Source: Glandiceps talaboti
Lineage: Eukaryota; Hemichordata; Enteropneusta; Spengelidae
Assembly: GCF_964340395.1 (NCBI RefSeq)
Contig: NW_027554291.1
Location: forward strand, 33,501-97,500
Direction of reading: 5' to 3'
DNA: 64,000 bases
The translations under genes and the position numbers were made by a program. Shown here one piece after another: positions 1 to 12,790 of this stretch (positions are counted from its first letter, which is position 1; each line of letters opens with the position of its first letter). A model generated the notes under the pieces. It had not been told where the DNA came from. It worked only from the letters and a program-made list of their open reading frames with translations, and searched no databases.

Positions 1-470
1 GATAGCTCTCAAAACTGAATTTTGGTGAAAAATAAGCTTTCGATAGCTATCACAGCTATTGAAGGCTAAGCTGAACAGTCATTGATGGCTAAGTGAACAA
101 GATGTGAAGGCTAACCCAAACCTTCATAGCTATCACAGCCATTGACTGGTAGACTGTGAAGGCTAAGTCAGAGGGCTAAGGTAAAAATTAAGCCTCCGAT
201 AGCTATCACAGCTATTGAAGGCTCATTGAGAAAGATGTGAAGGCTAAACCCCCTTATCCTTCGAAGCTATCACAGCCTTCGATGGGTAAGGTAACAAGTT
301 GTGAAGGCTAAAACAGGCATCCACATAATAGCTATCAGAAATATTAACAGCCATATGTGAGCAAAGTAAAAAGCAAGCCATCGACAGAGGCATGAAGAAA
401 CATTGACTGATATAAAGCTCTGGATAGAACTTGAAGTTGCGAGTTGTTGGCACTTATAGTGCAATTACCA
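1..470. repeat. degenerate minisatellite with GATAGCTATC palindrome, block A
   Basis: The stretch is built from imperfect repeats of the form GATAGCTATC-acagc-(c/t)att-gaaggctaag. The core GATAGCTATC is a perfect 10-nt palindrome and recurs, exact or with one change, about five times, mixed with many copies of AAGGCTAA and GATGGCTAA. A second block lies at 4,020-4,500. Short reading frames here are by-products of the repeat. Confidence 0.8.
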
Positions 471-1559
471 ATTTGTACAAAAGTCCAGCCTTGTCAATAT
501 GACAGTAAAGAAGTCATTATTAATAATTACCAACAGAATTTGAATTTTAAACCCATGTATTTTCATAAATTGGACTAATGAGTTGCGATTCATCTAGTGT
601 AATGTAAGTGTTTCTCAAAAAAATAAAAAAAATAAAAAAGGAACTACAAGCTATACCCTCCCGCCTATAAAAAATCTTATAATCTTAAAAAAATGTTAAA
701 AAATAAAAATAAAATGGAACAAGTTAAAATAAAATTTTAAAAAATATAAATAAAATGGAACTACATGCTACCCCCCCCAACGCCTGTAAAACAATCTTCT
801 AGTCTTAAAAAAATAAAATAAAATAAAATAAAAATAAAATGGAACTACAAGGTAACCCCCCCCCCCCCCCCCCTTTAGAGCAATCTTCTAGAGTCTCAGC
901 ATTTTGCCATGGACTAGAAGTAGAAGCTTGAAGACATTCATGCGTTTCGCTTGATCAGTGTTGCTTTTGCTTGATCACTGCGCTCATAAAACCAAATTAT
1001 TCGCAACAGGCATCATTTTAATATGGTGTAAGTTCTCTGTGAAGGCTGTCATTATAATGAACATGCGTACGGTGGATGAGCAGAGGAGTTTACATTTAAC
1101 AAACAACCAAACTGGTCATTGACCGTTAAGCTTATGTAACATGTGTAAAGAGAGGGAAGTTTGGTTGACCAAAGTAGATCTCTTAGGAAATGACATGCCT
1201 ATAGCAACAACCTTAAAATGTGAATTCCCTGTCAAGTAACTCGATAACAGCGGGAAATACGTGTTTATTTCTGAATTTTACAACGGGATTGTGGTGTTCC
1301 ACTCGCCAAAGTGACCAAGTAAGTAATATTTACTCAGTATTGCATGCCTTGTGCAGTCGAGAAATCCATGATTAACTGCTTTATTTTTTTCTTAGCCTTA
1401 ATGTAGAATTACTTTGTCACTGTCTAAATTTACTGAACTTTTTCTGAGATTTCCTTACACTGATTGCCATGAACAGCACACTAGATCCTAGCTCTTGAAA
1501 TATGCACTCTGAGAACTCCGACACATGGACTGAGATGTGTCAAATATGGCAGTGAATGC
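471..1559. other. no gene seen; A-rich and C-run low complexity
   Basis: No convincing coding signal. Positions about 617-875 are low complexity: AAAAT-type runs and three imperfect copies of 'ggaactacaagctaccccc', the last with a long C homopolymer near 859. The remainder looks like plain AT-rich intergenic or intronic sequence. Confidence 0.5.
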
Positions 1560-1650
1560 ATACTTTTTCTGTATTTTATTTACTTATCTTTGTATGCTTT
1601 ACCATGCTCGCTAAAGCATGATGTTACGCAATAAAGATTGATTGATTGTA
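1560..1650 (+). repeat. 3' tail of a non-LTR retroelement, (ATTG)n type
   Basis: The sequence ends in 'gcaataaagattgattgatt', an AATAAAG followed by an ATTG microsatellite, which is a usual 3' end of CR1/L2-like LINEs or SINEs. A similar end (tatgttgtgtaatataaag, then attaattgattgat) lies near 38,965-39,075, so the two are probably copies of one family. Only the tail is recognisable. Confidence 0.4.
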
Positions 1651-1868
1651 ATACTTTAAGTTTTTACACTCTTTATGGAACGGTGTTACGATGGCCTATG
1701 TAATATTTTTGTGCAATATTAGTTGTGTTTTCTCTAAGCTTAGAATAGAATAGAACAATCAATTATAGTCTGACATGTATGAAAGTAACACTTCATTGTA
1801 GAAGACACTGAACAAATTGTATGTCGAGTTGTAACTGGCACTATAATTTTGTCTGTTTATCTCCACAG

Positions 1869-3213
1869 GGTACAAAGTCCATGAGACCACTTGTGATTCT
1901 AACAGAACACCCTGTTGAGTATAGTGATGTAAAAGTTAGTTCTGTTGGTCTGTTCGATGCAGAAAATAATGCTGCTAAAGCTAAGGATTATCGTGGTGAG
2001 TTGATTTTAATAATAACTTGTGTGGTCACCATACACATGAGTGGAACAAATAACACATTTGTAAGTGACTGATGAATTTCTAACAAACCTTAACAGTGTT
2101 AATCTTGCTGCATCATAGCAAAATAATTCTTGATAAACAGTGAACATTAAACAAGTAGAGATGGGTGGGTTGGGGGGTTGAGTATGAAATTCTTTGAATC
2201 TTCTCCTTTTACATGTTATATGTAAACAATGTGAATGATTTAACATTAAGAGTTGATTTTTTGAGCAAACTACTTCAATGCCAACACCTCATTTAGGTAG
2301 ATTGTGCTGAAAGTTGGAGTGTATAACCACAATCTTGGTGTGTATTGTGAAATTAACGGTTTTGTCGATGACAAGTTATATGTTTAACCTCAAATTTAAA
2401 CATGAATCCTCCTTTATTATGGAAGAATTCTGGGAGAGTCTGTGTTGACACATTAAGATGTGATTTAAAAAGTGTATTACTGCCTGAGGTTTCATATATC
2501 TTGCATGTATTTTCAATATATTTGTGAAATTAACGGTTTTGTCGATGACAAGTTATATGTTTAACCTCAAATTTAAACATGAATCCTCCTTTATTATGGA
2601 AGAATTCTGGGAGAGTCTGTGTTGACACATTAAGATGTGATTTAAAAAGTGTATTACTGCCTGAGGTTTCATATATCTTGCATGTATTTTCAATATATTT
2701 CAGGATCGCTCATGAATTCTGTTCTTGGCCTTGTTTTTACAAGGCAAGAACTAATGAATAGCTGTGGTGTCAGGGTTTAAGGAGAGGCAAGGAGCGGCAC
2801 AACTTACCTGTCCTAGCTGTTCATAATATTGATACAGTCAGAGGTATGTTATATTTATATATATATTTATATAAAATTATGATAGGTAATTTCTAATAAT
2901 ATTGCAAATCTTGTATCTGTGAACTGATCTTGTTACAATATATTTTTTCAAAATGAACAATTATTTCCTAAATGTACCACATACAATTCATGAAATTAAA
3001 ACAGCAAGTGGAATGTATTTGGCGTAGTTGTACAAGAAAATGTACCACAAAATTACTCCATGTGCCTACATGTACATGTATCAGCAGTTTCTAAACTTTT
3101 GTGTATACTTACATACAGTGTACATCAGTATCATACTCTTGAGTGATTATATATATTTTCTTTTTCTTTCAGTGTACCTTGCTGCAAAAGCTAAAGATAC
3201 AACTTGGACGTGA
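1869..3213 (+). CDS. last three exons of a BEN-domain-like gene (one frame change)
   Basis: Three exons are visible with good splice signals and consistent phases: 1,869-1,995 (acceptor ctccacag, donor GTGAGT), 2,704-2,843 (acceptor atttcag, donor GTATGT) and 3,173-3,213, ending in TGA. Exon 2 encodes SLMNSVLGLVFTRQELMNSC, which resembles the first helices of BEN domains (leucine-rich helix, F-T/S-R-E-E-L, then N/S-S). Its second half, GLRRGKERHNLPVLAVHNID, fits the later BEN pattern but lies one frame away, so the exon carries a one-base frame change or a sequence error. Exon 1 (ILTEHPVEYSDVKVSSVGLF) is not recognised. BEN domains bind DNA or mediate chromatin contacts in transcription regulators; that role is inferred here. 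The 5' part is not found in the window. The BEN call is by eye and moderate. Confidence 0.45.
2346..2699. repeat. perfect tandem duplication, 177 bp x 2
   Basis: The unit starting TGTGAAATTAACGGTTTTGT at 2,346 is repeated from 2,523. I see no mismatch between the copies, so the duplication is very recent or an assembly effect. It lies in the intron between exons 1 and 2 of the BEN-like gene and ends just before the exon 2 acceptor, so the polypyrimidine/branch region upstream of that acceptor is itself duplicated. Confidence 0.85.
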
Positions 3214-3218
3214 TGCCT

Positions 3219-3224
3219 AATAAA
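3219..3224 (+). promoter_or_regulatory. polyadenylation signal AATAAA
   Basis: AATAAA lies six bases after the TGA stop of the BEN-like gene's last exon. It would give an unusually short 3' UTR; its position supports this being a true gene end. Confidence 0.45.
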
Positions 3225-4019
3225 ACTTTCAATGAAAAAATCCCAGCAGAGGTCGGTAATTCAGAATGGTACTGAAATGCTTTAATTGAAAAAAAAAGTA
3301 AATATAAAGAGGAAAAAAATTGACCCCCCCCCCCAAAAAAAAAAAAAAAAAAAAAATTCTAGCGTATTGGTGAGATTGTTCATGAAGACATATGAACTTT
3401 CAATGAGTTTCAGTGCCTAATTTTGAAATACTGATCTGTGTTCAATATTGATAATAAGTGACAATTTTGTAACATTCATTATTTTGAGAAAATGTTTCAA
3501 TGTCTTCTTCTGACTTATTGAACTATGGTACAATATTGATTTCCAATTACATTATTTGTAACTTTTGATTGTCTTATTGAGCTGTTGTTCCTTATACTGC
3601 CTCTCCTGACATTTATATTTCAAACAACGTCGATTCTGATTTTCAATGGTTCCTATTATCAGATATGTGTTGCACCAATCTGATTTTTTTTTAAAATGAA
3701 ATAAATATAGTATTATCGCTTAAATTTGTTTCGTTTACAGTGGTATATGCTTTTGTATGGCTTCTACTTACAGAACTTTGTGCATTTTGGTGAAAATATT
3801 GTTTGATAGTCAAGGTATTTGTAGCTATTTAAAGATCCCAGCTAACAATCATTTACTAAGTTGCTAGTGCATATTTCTCTACTACATCTTGATGGTAAGA
3901 GTGGTTGCTATCCAGTTTATTATTGAAGCATACTTGGCTTGCAACTGACAGACACTCATACACTCAAGGTTGGATATTTTGACAAGTACAATAACTTGAA
4001 CAGAATATCTATCAGCAGG
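3225..4019. other. no gene seen
   Basis: AT-rich sequence without coding signal. A C-run followed by a long A-run lies at about 3,327-3,356. Nothing else is identifiable. Confidence 0.4.
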
Positions 4020-4500
4020 TACGTGATAGCTATCAGATGGTAAGTAAGCCTTCTCTTATCATAGTTCATGCTCTGAAAATAGCTATCGGAAGGCTAATTC
4101 GTGTTCTGAGAATAGCTATCGGAAGGCTTAGCTATATATCTCTCGTCATGTAAAATACCCCCTAAGAATGGATAGCTATCGATAGGAAAATAGCTATCTA
4201 CGGGTATATGATAGCTATCAATGGCTGAGCAATCCACCTCATTTACATAAAATGATAGCTATCAATGATAGCTATCAATGATAGCTATCGACGGCTAAGT
4301 TAGCCTTCTCATTTAAATAATTCGTGCTCTCACAGAGCTAAGGTATAGCTATCGGAAGGCTAACTAGCTCTCGATGGCTAAGTAGATACCTGCCTCTACT
4401 GTGTCTGAGGGTTATCACCACCTTGATGATAGCTATCAAAAGTCTTCCTTGGATAGCTATCGAAGGGTAGTCTTTGACAGCTTTCTTAGAGCTAATGGAA
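4020..4500. repeat. degenerate minisatellite with GATAGCTATC palindrome, block B
   Basis: About twelve copies of TAGCTATC, most within the palindrome GATAGCTATC, are separated by aatgg, ggaaggcta and similar linkers. Near 4,252-4,292 three copies follow each other with a four-base linker. Same family as block A at 1-470; between the blocks lies the BEN-like gene, so the family flanks that gene on both sides. Confidence 0.8.
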
Positions 4501-5242
4501 GCTTTCCTGTTTGGTGAGGGTGCACATACTTAAAATATGCTGGCAAGTGATTTGCCTACACACCACCAGTGTCTCGAGTTAGAAATCATCTTGCTGCACT
4601 CACCCATAACATCAACTACAACAAACCAGTAAGGAGAAAAATGAATGGATTTATCATGTGAGTCAAAAATAACAAAGTTCTTTCTCATAGCTTTATTTAT
4701 ATACTACTTCAACATGTACACATACTTGTGTAGTCTGTCAAAAATAAATACATGTCTGTGTCAAATTGAAGCTATCTCACTCAGATCTAAGAACTTCTTT
4801 TTCTATACACCATATCATATAATTGCTGTAACTTTATATATATTATATATATCTATATATATATATATAATATGTACAAGGTAAGAAGTATAACATTGTG
4901 TTACTGTAACACCTTTCTCCACTCCATAGCAATTATGGAACACTGTATTCTGACTCTTCAATATCTTATTACAGTATTTACTTGTACCACTCTACATATC
5001 TGGTATATTGATAGCTATTTACTAGAGCTAGACACTTTCACCATATTGAGTTATAAATGGAGACACACACACACACACACACAAAGCAGTTGTAAATGAA
5101 TTGGAAAAACTATTCAAAACTCACTTATCATAATACTGAAGAAATGAATATTATTAAAATATGTAATGTGAAAAATACTCCAGTTCATCTGGTGTTTTTA
5201 TTTATATGTTCTTTGTAACTTTTGGCTTAAGGCTTATTGCAG
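4501..5242. other. no gene seen; short (CA)n and (TA)n
   Basis: AT-rich sequence with a TATATA run near 4,835-4,872 and a short CA microsatellite at about 5,063-5,083. The open frames are short and of skewed composition; none is convincing. Confidence 0.4.
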
Positions 5243-5478
5243 GTGGAGGTCACTCTTCAACAAGAAAAGTGGTAGACGGATAGTGTCTCCTCGGAAAGTG
5301 GATAAAACCTGTCCTCATATAAAACAACTGCAAAGAGCAGTAATTGAGAGAAGGCTGGCAGACACGCAATGAATGTATCGGAAAATGGAACTTGAACAGA
5401 ATGATCCTCGATTGATCTCAGCCAACCTTGCATCGGTACTAAAACCTGACTTTATAGAACAGCAAGTGTTGATGTAGA
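5243..5478 (+). pseudogene. exon-like coding remnant, family unknown
   Basis: After an acceptor-like 'cttattgcag' one frame reads WRSLFNKKSGRRIVSPRKVD and, past one in-frame TGA at about 5,369, continues as MYRKMELEQNDPRLISANLA until TAG. The composition (charged, Lys/Arg-rich, no low complexity) is protein-like and unlike the neighbouring sequence. It may be a far exon of the BEN-like gene or a dead transposon piece. I do not recognise the family. Confidence 0.3.
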
Positions 5479-5754
5479 CAGTAATAATGTGTCAGATAGT
5501 CGTATACTTGAGGATGAAGAATGTCCTCTCAATTACTAACACAACCAATAATTGGTTTATGTTGTAATACATAGAAACTGTAAAAACTGTAAATCTGTGG
5601 ACAATTGTGACAAGTAACTAAGATATAGGCACACACACTACAACACAGTACACTGAATAGCCAACAACTCTCTGATTTGTATGCTCAGATGTTGTCTTTT
5701 CCATTTCATCAAAAACTCACAAGTGCACAAGGGTATGTAAAAACATTCTTGAGA

Positions 5755-6270
5755 TTGTTAGCCCCTAAAGGGCAGAGCCCTATGGGGCTTCTACGTTGGG
5801 CTCTGTTTGTCTCTCCGTCCCTCTGTATCCACCTGTATCTCCAATATGCATGCGCTAATTTCAGCCAAACCTGGTACAAATGTCAGATGTTATAGAGGGC
5901 ATATATGTACGTCACTTGGTTTTACAACCCTAACGACAACAGCGAAATGGCGGCCATATTTGTCGTAAATAATCACACTTTGCCCAATAACGCTTGAAGT
6001 TTAACACAGAGACCTCATTTAAGTGTCTTCACCCATATTATCAATGACGAGCTTTCTCATGACACATTGAACTTTGACTTTGACCTTCAGGGTCAAATAG
6101 TCATATTATTGTCCAAGTTTAATATCTCTGCATAACATGTCTAGAATTCCATCTGATCCTGTACAATTGCCTTCTCCTTTCACCAACTATCACTGATATC
6201 AAAAGAATTATTCAGTATTCAGAACCTAATCAGTAAAAATTTGATCAAAAAACCCTGTACACTGAACTTT
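5755..6270. repeat. interspersed repeat with GGGCAGAGCCCTATGGGG start
   Basis: A distinctive start, 'cctaaagggcagagccctat' and so on, contains the self-complementary stretch GGGCAGAGCCC. It is followed by 'ttcagccaaacctggtacaa', and near 6,470-6,490 a similar 'ttcaaccaaacctggtacaa' recurs. The pattern suggests a dispersed non-coding repeat; its class is unknown. Confidence 0.3.
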
Positions 6271-9200
6271 GCCTATTGAAAGAGCTTATGTCTGAGCATA
6301 CAAATCAGAGAGCATTATGGTATATTCAGCATACTGTGTACAAGTATATGTCATTTGTTGATAATAGCTAATTAAATAGGGATGATAGAAATCACCCATA
6401 TCCATCTGTCAATCTACCTGTGCATGTGTACCTCTCATGGCTAACCATAACTCTGACACTAAGACTTAATTTCAACCAAACCTGGTACAAATCTCAAACA
6501 CTGTAGAGTGTATATGTTTGTCACATAATTTGTAGTACAACTGAACTGAAATGGTTCAGTAGTGATATAGGCATGTTGTGCTGTCTGTCCATCTAAAACT
6601 AAAGAGATTTAATACACTGAATGTCTACTGAAGTGTCAACACGCATATTATCTAAAGTTAATACATCCAGTCTCTACTGAAGTGTGAATGCTGATATTAG
6701 TATCTGAAGTGAATACAGCTGGGTTGACTGCGGCACAATTGTGGTTCACATCTTGTTCAAGGACATACAGGCCAACCCTTACCCAAGCTGAGCATCCTGG
6801 AAACCATTGTATTGATTAAATGGGTCAGGATATCTATCTCTAATCCTCCAGCTTTGTATAACATGTCTGTTGCCTGCACCAAGGTGAACATACTTCTAGA
6901 CTATGATGTCTGTTAGCTTTGTTTAAGTTCTACTCTCCCATAGCTCGAAGATCATACCTCTGAGTGCCGGCAACAGTTTAATAGCACTAGCGAGTTTAAT
7001 ATGAGGAAGTCCATTTCCTGGGGGAAAATAAAAAAATGTTGGAATAAAATGTACTTGGTCCAATAAAGTGAGACAATCCAATAATGGTCCAATAAAGTGA
7101 TAGTGGTGTAACCCCTCTATGAGCCAATGCCAAACACTGGAAGTGTTGAATCTAGTGTAACCTTAGGGTGGGGTAAGGTACAATGGCGGGATGGGTGTTG
7201 AAAGGAAACAAATAGTTATTAGTAACTGGATAAAGTCATATATCTGTACATATTATTTGTGATTACTTTATAGAATGGTTATTAGCTTTTTAGCACATAT
7301 AGGCATGGTGGATGTGTGTGTACACGAATGTGTGAATATATCGTCACGTCAGTGCAGTAAGGTTGGATCTGCCTATACAATTGCAAAGCAGATGCAACCT
7401 TTCTGCATTGATGTGGCGATATGTAAATATGTATGTATGTATGTATGTATGTACGTATGTACGTACGTACGTACGTATGTATACATGTATGTATGTATGT
7501 ATGTAAATGTCAGTACATTCATGTACTTGAATACCAATTTTAAATATATTTGTTGTGTGTAAGTATCCATTCTATGAATATAAGTCTGTATATAAGTATA
7601 GCAACACCACCATGCTCATTGCAACAGTGTAATGATGTGAGATGGCTGATTATATGGATGAAAATTTACATTACATTGACACAAGAAGCTATAGATGTGC
7701 AACAATGACATTTTGTACCAATGCCTTACAAAACACTTATCTGGTTACTTTTACTGAGTATTAAAGAGTACTAAACAAGAAGGTGTATTCTGAAGTATTT
7801 TTACAGTACAAATCATATTTGTTAAAATTCAGTATTTGGAATTACTATATAAACTGACCTTGGAATATATAGGTAACTCAAAATGATCAAACAATAAACC
7901 TACCTCTAATGTGATGTGCACTGTTAAATGCTCTTGTTCTGTGGACATTTCTCTCCAGTGGCTGCAAATACACCCACTATTCAGGATTTTGCCCTTCAGG
8001 TGGTGGATGATACCCACCAGGGTGGTTTACAACAGGTTGTTGCAAACTGAACACCAACCCTGGTTGATGATCCAACACCTGAAGTGCAAAATCCTGTAAC
8101 TCTTCTGGGGTCATGTTCATTATCACCGTCTAGATAAGTTAAAGCAAATAAAAATCACACTTAGAATTGTTCCACTTTACACACACACACACACACACAC
8201 ACACAAATCTGAGCTGTTTCACATGTAGAAAATGTGTCATATATAGTGGCACAAATAAATCATAACACATGTAAGTCAATAGTACTTTGTCTTTTAGTTT
8301 TAAAAATGATTATGATTCTATAGCACAGTTTATCTGTGTGGATTGATTCCATCAATCAAAGCTGCTAGGAAGTCAGTAGTGGAAGATGAAATGTGACAAC
8401 AGTATTTGATGGTGTTCTTTTTGGTAATATGTATGACATACAATAAAGTTATATTGCACTGTACTTACACACAGTCTTGCATTCCTCTGTTCAAGTTGTC
8501 CCACATTTTTTATTTGTCCTACACCTCTCCCTCTCCCTGCCTCTACCTCTACCATCTCGCGATTGTGTTACTCTTCTTGGTACTTCTCTTCCCCTCGTAC
8601 TCCCCTTCCTCTCCCTCTTCTTCTTCCTCGGCATCTTCCTTCATGACTTTGGGAGTAATCTGCACCATCTGAATCATGTTCATTTTCTGCTGATGATGAA
8701 TTTGTCTGGAAAAGTACATAATATAGAAATATAAATAATTATGTAATGAACATTCGTGTTAGCATTAAATTACAAGACTGCACTGTGCCATATTTATTTG
8801 TAATGATTCAATATACTCCATAAAACATGAAAATTATGTTGGCAACACTTCCGTCCCCAAATAGTTGTTCTAGTAGATATATAGAAATAGTTTTACTGTC
8901 TGTACCTTTTGAAGCTATTTACAACAGGCTAAACTAAGAACAAGTGAAAGTTGTATTCAACCAAAGGAGTGAAGCGAGAGTCTTGAATTAGTAAATTAAT
9001 AAAGTAGATGTACTGTTCCTGTATTTTCAACTTCACTGTTACATTGAATATGGATATTATTTCTGTATCTCATAGACAAGAAGTATGTATTGTGGTTAAA
9101 ACTTATAAGTATTATGTGAACATTGTCTGGACTTGCATGTATACTCCATGGTCTTGGGTACAGTTATTGTCACTGCACTCTGTGTAGTAAATAGCTTCCT

Positions 9201-10480
9201 GTATCTCAATCACAAAAAGCTAATCAAACATAAAATACCAAAAAAAACTCCCAAATTAAACAAATCTGTGTTCAGACAGTAAAATTGCTATCTACCAACT
9301 AAAACAACAATTGTGGTAATAAAGTAATGTGTTGCAGGGTGATAGAATAATATTATGTAATTATAATGTAGTCAATAACATCAAATAAAAAAATAAATAG
9401 ATAAAGTGGTGTACTTTTGTACACATGTACATGATGGTAAATACATGTCCAGACATTTGACATGACCTATGATTATGAAGCCAGTATACGAGTACAAATA
9501 TGGCAATTAATTGAATCAACTTGTACACAGAGACACACACCATTTGTAGTAAAGAATATGTAACCATCGGTACCGTTTCCACTACCATAATGAATTGGGG
9601 CAAACAGTGGCAAAACGAAGTTGATCTTCGCGTACCACAAATTATGTAAACTAGTACGGCGAGTACGATACGAGGAGGGGACTCGATTAGTCGCATCGGT
9701 ACCTTATATATCACATGTCCCATGTATACCTCCATCTCCATGCCACAGTCTGGATAACTTTATGACCCCGTGACCCCCACAGCTCTATTTCCACGCCAAA
9801 ATGCTCTCCCATGATACGACGTGGCGCAGTCAACCTCGCGCCTCGCCTTTAGATTCTCGCTTCGTTCCGTTATGTCTCATGTGTCTAGCTGTGCAGTGAG
9901 CAGTTTGCGTCCTTTGGGTAAACTTTCTACTGCCCAATGTTCTGTCTAACGAGTTGATGTAGCTGTCACTTGAAGTTACGCGTACAGTCTAGGTATGCCG
10001 TCACCAACGCAATCCTTTGGGGAGTATACGTGGTAAAGTTATCCAGCACTGAGGAAATTCAACGAGAAACCGGATGTCACGAGCACTGTACTGGACTATA
10101 CTGTACTGATGTGATGGTGTAGAAGTTGGAGTTCTGGCGACCTTGAAATTTAAGGGTTGAGTATGAAAACGTACACATATACGGACTGTCACTTCTGGGC
10201 ACTGTACTCCTTACAGGGCTCCAGAGTATGCATTATTTTATGTGTGCGATGACGGAGTCAGGTGACAGCGGGGTGACAGCGTGTATTGCTTTGAAATCTC
10301 GCCATTTGTACTTTCCGTAGGGGATGGTCATATTTTACTTGGGATGCGTCTGTCTGTCTTCCTTCTCAAAAACGGCTGGATCAATTCAAACGAAATTTGG
10401 TGCACATATTCTGTAGGATAATTTCTAGAAGTGATTACATACTTCAAACATAACTAATCACATGTTCTGAAAAAGCTATA
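6271..10480. other. no gene supported; microsatellites and one exon-like piece
   Basis: No gene is supported over this stretch. A (TATG)/(TACG) microsatellite lies at about 7,427-7,505 and an (AC)n at about 8,179-8,206. Around 7,958-8,030 a polypyrimidine run plus CAG precedes a short open stretch reading VAANTPTIQDFALQVVDDTH, perhaps an exon. A pyrimidine-rich block lies at 8,520-8,640. From about 9,600 to 10,260 the sequence has more CpG than its surroundings and could be a small promoter-like island, but no first exon is evident. Confidence 0.35.
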
Positions 10481-10700
10481 AATGTAGCCGTTACTTTTAA
10501 TAGGACAACTGAACCGAGGTTCAGTAATGCTATAGGCATATGGTGCATTGTCTGTTACCGAGTATGTGTGACTGTGGATGTGAGCCACTTCAAGTAAAAA
10601 ATAGCGCCAATGGCGTTGTAGCACAACTGTACAGTTTTTTCTTCCGTAAGGAAGAGATATATTTATGGGTGGAAGTCTGTGTGTCTGTCTGTCTGTCTGT
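10481..10700. repeat. dispersed repeat, TGAACCGAGGTTCA hairpin type
   Basis: The motif caactgaaccgaggttcag, then taatgctataggcat, is followed by a CTGT/GTCT run. Related copies lie at about 6,536, 17,245 and 17,825, each with 'cta(t)a(t/g)gcat' plus a downstream GT- or GTCT-rich tract. The core TGAACCGAGGTTCA is an inverted repeat. This is a recurrent short mobile or structural repeat of unknown class. Confidence 0.45.
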
Positions 10701-11700
10701 GTCATCGTTTTCTCTATAACGGCTTAAACAAGATTTTGAAGATGTATTCCGTAGGGTAATGGCAAGACTTGATTAGGTTTTGGTAAAAATCCCGTGAATA
10801 TTAATGAGCAATTTACATAATTAATGATTTTCGGTAATTAGGCTATATCTCAAGAATGCACGCTTCAAATTCATTATAACTTGGTACACACATTTGCGAT
10901 ACCAAAGCGCACCTGTCCTGAAAATATTACTAATGTAGCTTTTAGTTTTAATAAGATATTGGTATATTTTCGGTACATTGTACACACGATCGTCATTGAC
11001 ATTCAAGGATCTGTGTCATCGTTTTCTCCATAACGACTTGCTCAATTCAAACAAAATTTTGAAGACGTATTCCGTAGGGTAATGACAAGACTTGATTAGG
11101 TTTTGGTGAAAATCCCGTGAATATTAATGAGCAATTTAGGTAATTAATGATTTTCGGTAATTAGGCTATATCTCAAGAATGCTGGCTTCAAATTCATTAT
11201 AACTTGGTACACACATTTGCGATACCAAAGCGCACCTGTCCTGAAAATATTACTAATGTAGCTTTTAGTTTCAATAAGTTATTGGCATATTTTCGATCGG
11301 CCACAAAAAAGAAAAAAATAGTTTCTCATCAGGAAATGTCGTCTATAGTGGTGCGACTTTATCACCATTTTCTAAAACATGACTGGCTCAATTGAAACGA
11401 AATTTATTGCATGTGTTCTGTAGGGTAGTGACAAGAACTGATTAGGTTTTGGTAAACATCCCAAGAATATTAACGAGAAATTTACATAATTAATGGTTTT
11501 CGGTAATTAGGCTATATCTCAAGAATGCACACTTCAAATTCAATATAATTTGATACATGCATTTGCGATACCAAAGTGCACTTGTCCTGAAAATATTATT
11601 GATGTAGCTTTTAGTCTTAATAAATTATTGGCATATTTTTGTAGGCCACTAAAAAGGAAAAACTAGTTTCTCGTCAGGAAATGTTGACTAAAGTGGTACG
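10701..11700. repeat. three tandem copies of a ~310-350-bp unit
   Basis: The landmarks 'gtgtcatcgttttctc', 'attttcggtaattaggctat', 'ttgcgataccaaagcgcacc' and 'gtagcttttagttt' occur in the same order three times, beginning near 10,700, 11,012 and 11,359. The first two copies are closest; the third is more diverged, so the array grew in steps. No coding capacity is seen. Confidence 0.7.
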
Positions 11701-11927
11701 ACGATGCGCCTATTTTTTTTTTTACATTCTCAACAAATGTCACAGTACATGTTGTGGTTGGCCAGGAGATCACTAACAGCAATGAGCAAATAGCAATCAA
11801 TGAGAAAAAATTTATTACATATGTTCTGTTGTATTCCAACAATTGTCTGTTGGAACGACAATCTCAAAACTTTGCCCTTACGGAAGACATTCAGTTTACA
11901 TCTGGTTAAAAATGTTTTCTCATATGC

Positions 11928-12790
11928 TGATCCATGCTAGGTATAGGTGTTCATTTGCTGAATGATTAGCCATACATTCATTTGTCTATTTATCCCTGTT
12001 ATCTCTGCAATATATGTGATCACTTGGCTGTTGCTATGGGCGTGGTCATGTTGCTAGGCATATTTGCATACATGTTTTTGAATGGTTATTCATTTGTCTA
12101 TCAATTCCTATTGTTATCTTTGCAATATATGATTGTTTGGTTGTTTCTATGGGCGTGGTCTTGTTGCTAGGCAAATTACATACATTTTTTTGAATGTTTA
12201 TTCAATTATCTATCCATCTCCATGGTTATCTTTGAGAAATTGTCAAAATGATCTTGCCACCGGTGTGTGATTTGGGTCAATAAATGTGATTTTTGGTCAA
12301 AAAACAGAAACTCAAAAACTACTGGGCAGATTGATAGTGGAAACATTCTTACTCTTAGGGGTGTTTAGATAAAGAATTGTTCACGACATTATTATTCCAT
12401 CAGTGATATGCAAAGTAGGGCTAAAAATGTCTCTTTTGGTCAAAAATGTTTTATTCGAAAACTACTGAGCTGAAATTTAATGGGGATGCATCTGGGGATG
12501 TACAGATAAAGAAATATTAAGCATATAATGATCTCATCAGTGATATGCAAATTAGGTGTAAAAATGTGAATTTTGGTCAAAAACTTGTACCTCAAGTACT
12601 TGGTCAATGAGACTGAAACTTGGTGAGATGATTCTAGAAGTGTTATTCTGCAGATTTTTTTTCCAAAAGACTGACAATTGGCCCTAGTAACCATGACCAC
12701 ACCCTTAGCAACAACCAAATGGCAGTATATTTTGGTCAAATGACAACATCATCTGGTAGGCAAGTGAATATACATTCAAAAAATGTATGC
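11928..12790 (+). repeat. long-armed inverted-repeat element, copy 1 (partial)
   Basis: The left arm starts TGATCCATGCTAGGTATAGG and includes 'gttgctatgggcgtggtcat'. The middle part (12,250-12,690) carries repeated 'aatgtga(t)tttttggtcaaaaa' segments. The start of a right arm, 'gaccacacccttagcaacaa', is the complement of left-arm sequence. The copy at 30,640-31,310 has the same middle and a complete right arm ending CCTAGCATGGATCA, the complement of this left end. A fold-back type DNA element is likely. Confidence 0.5.

Noticed and set aside
9361-9741. 126-residue minus-strand frame
   Set aside because: There is no recognisable motif, the hydrophobic composition is typical of AT-rich non-coding sequence, and there is no splice or promoter support.
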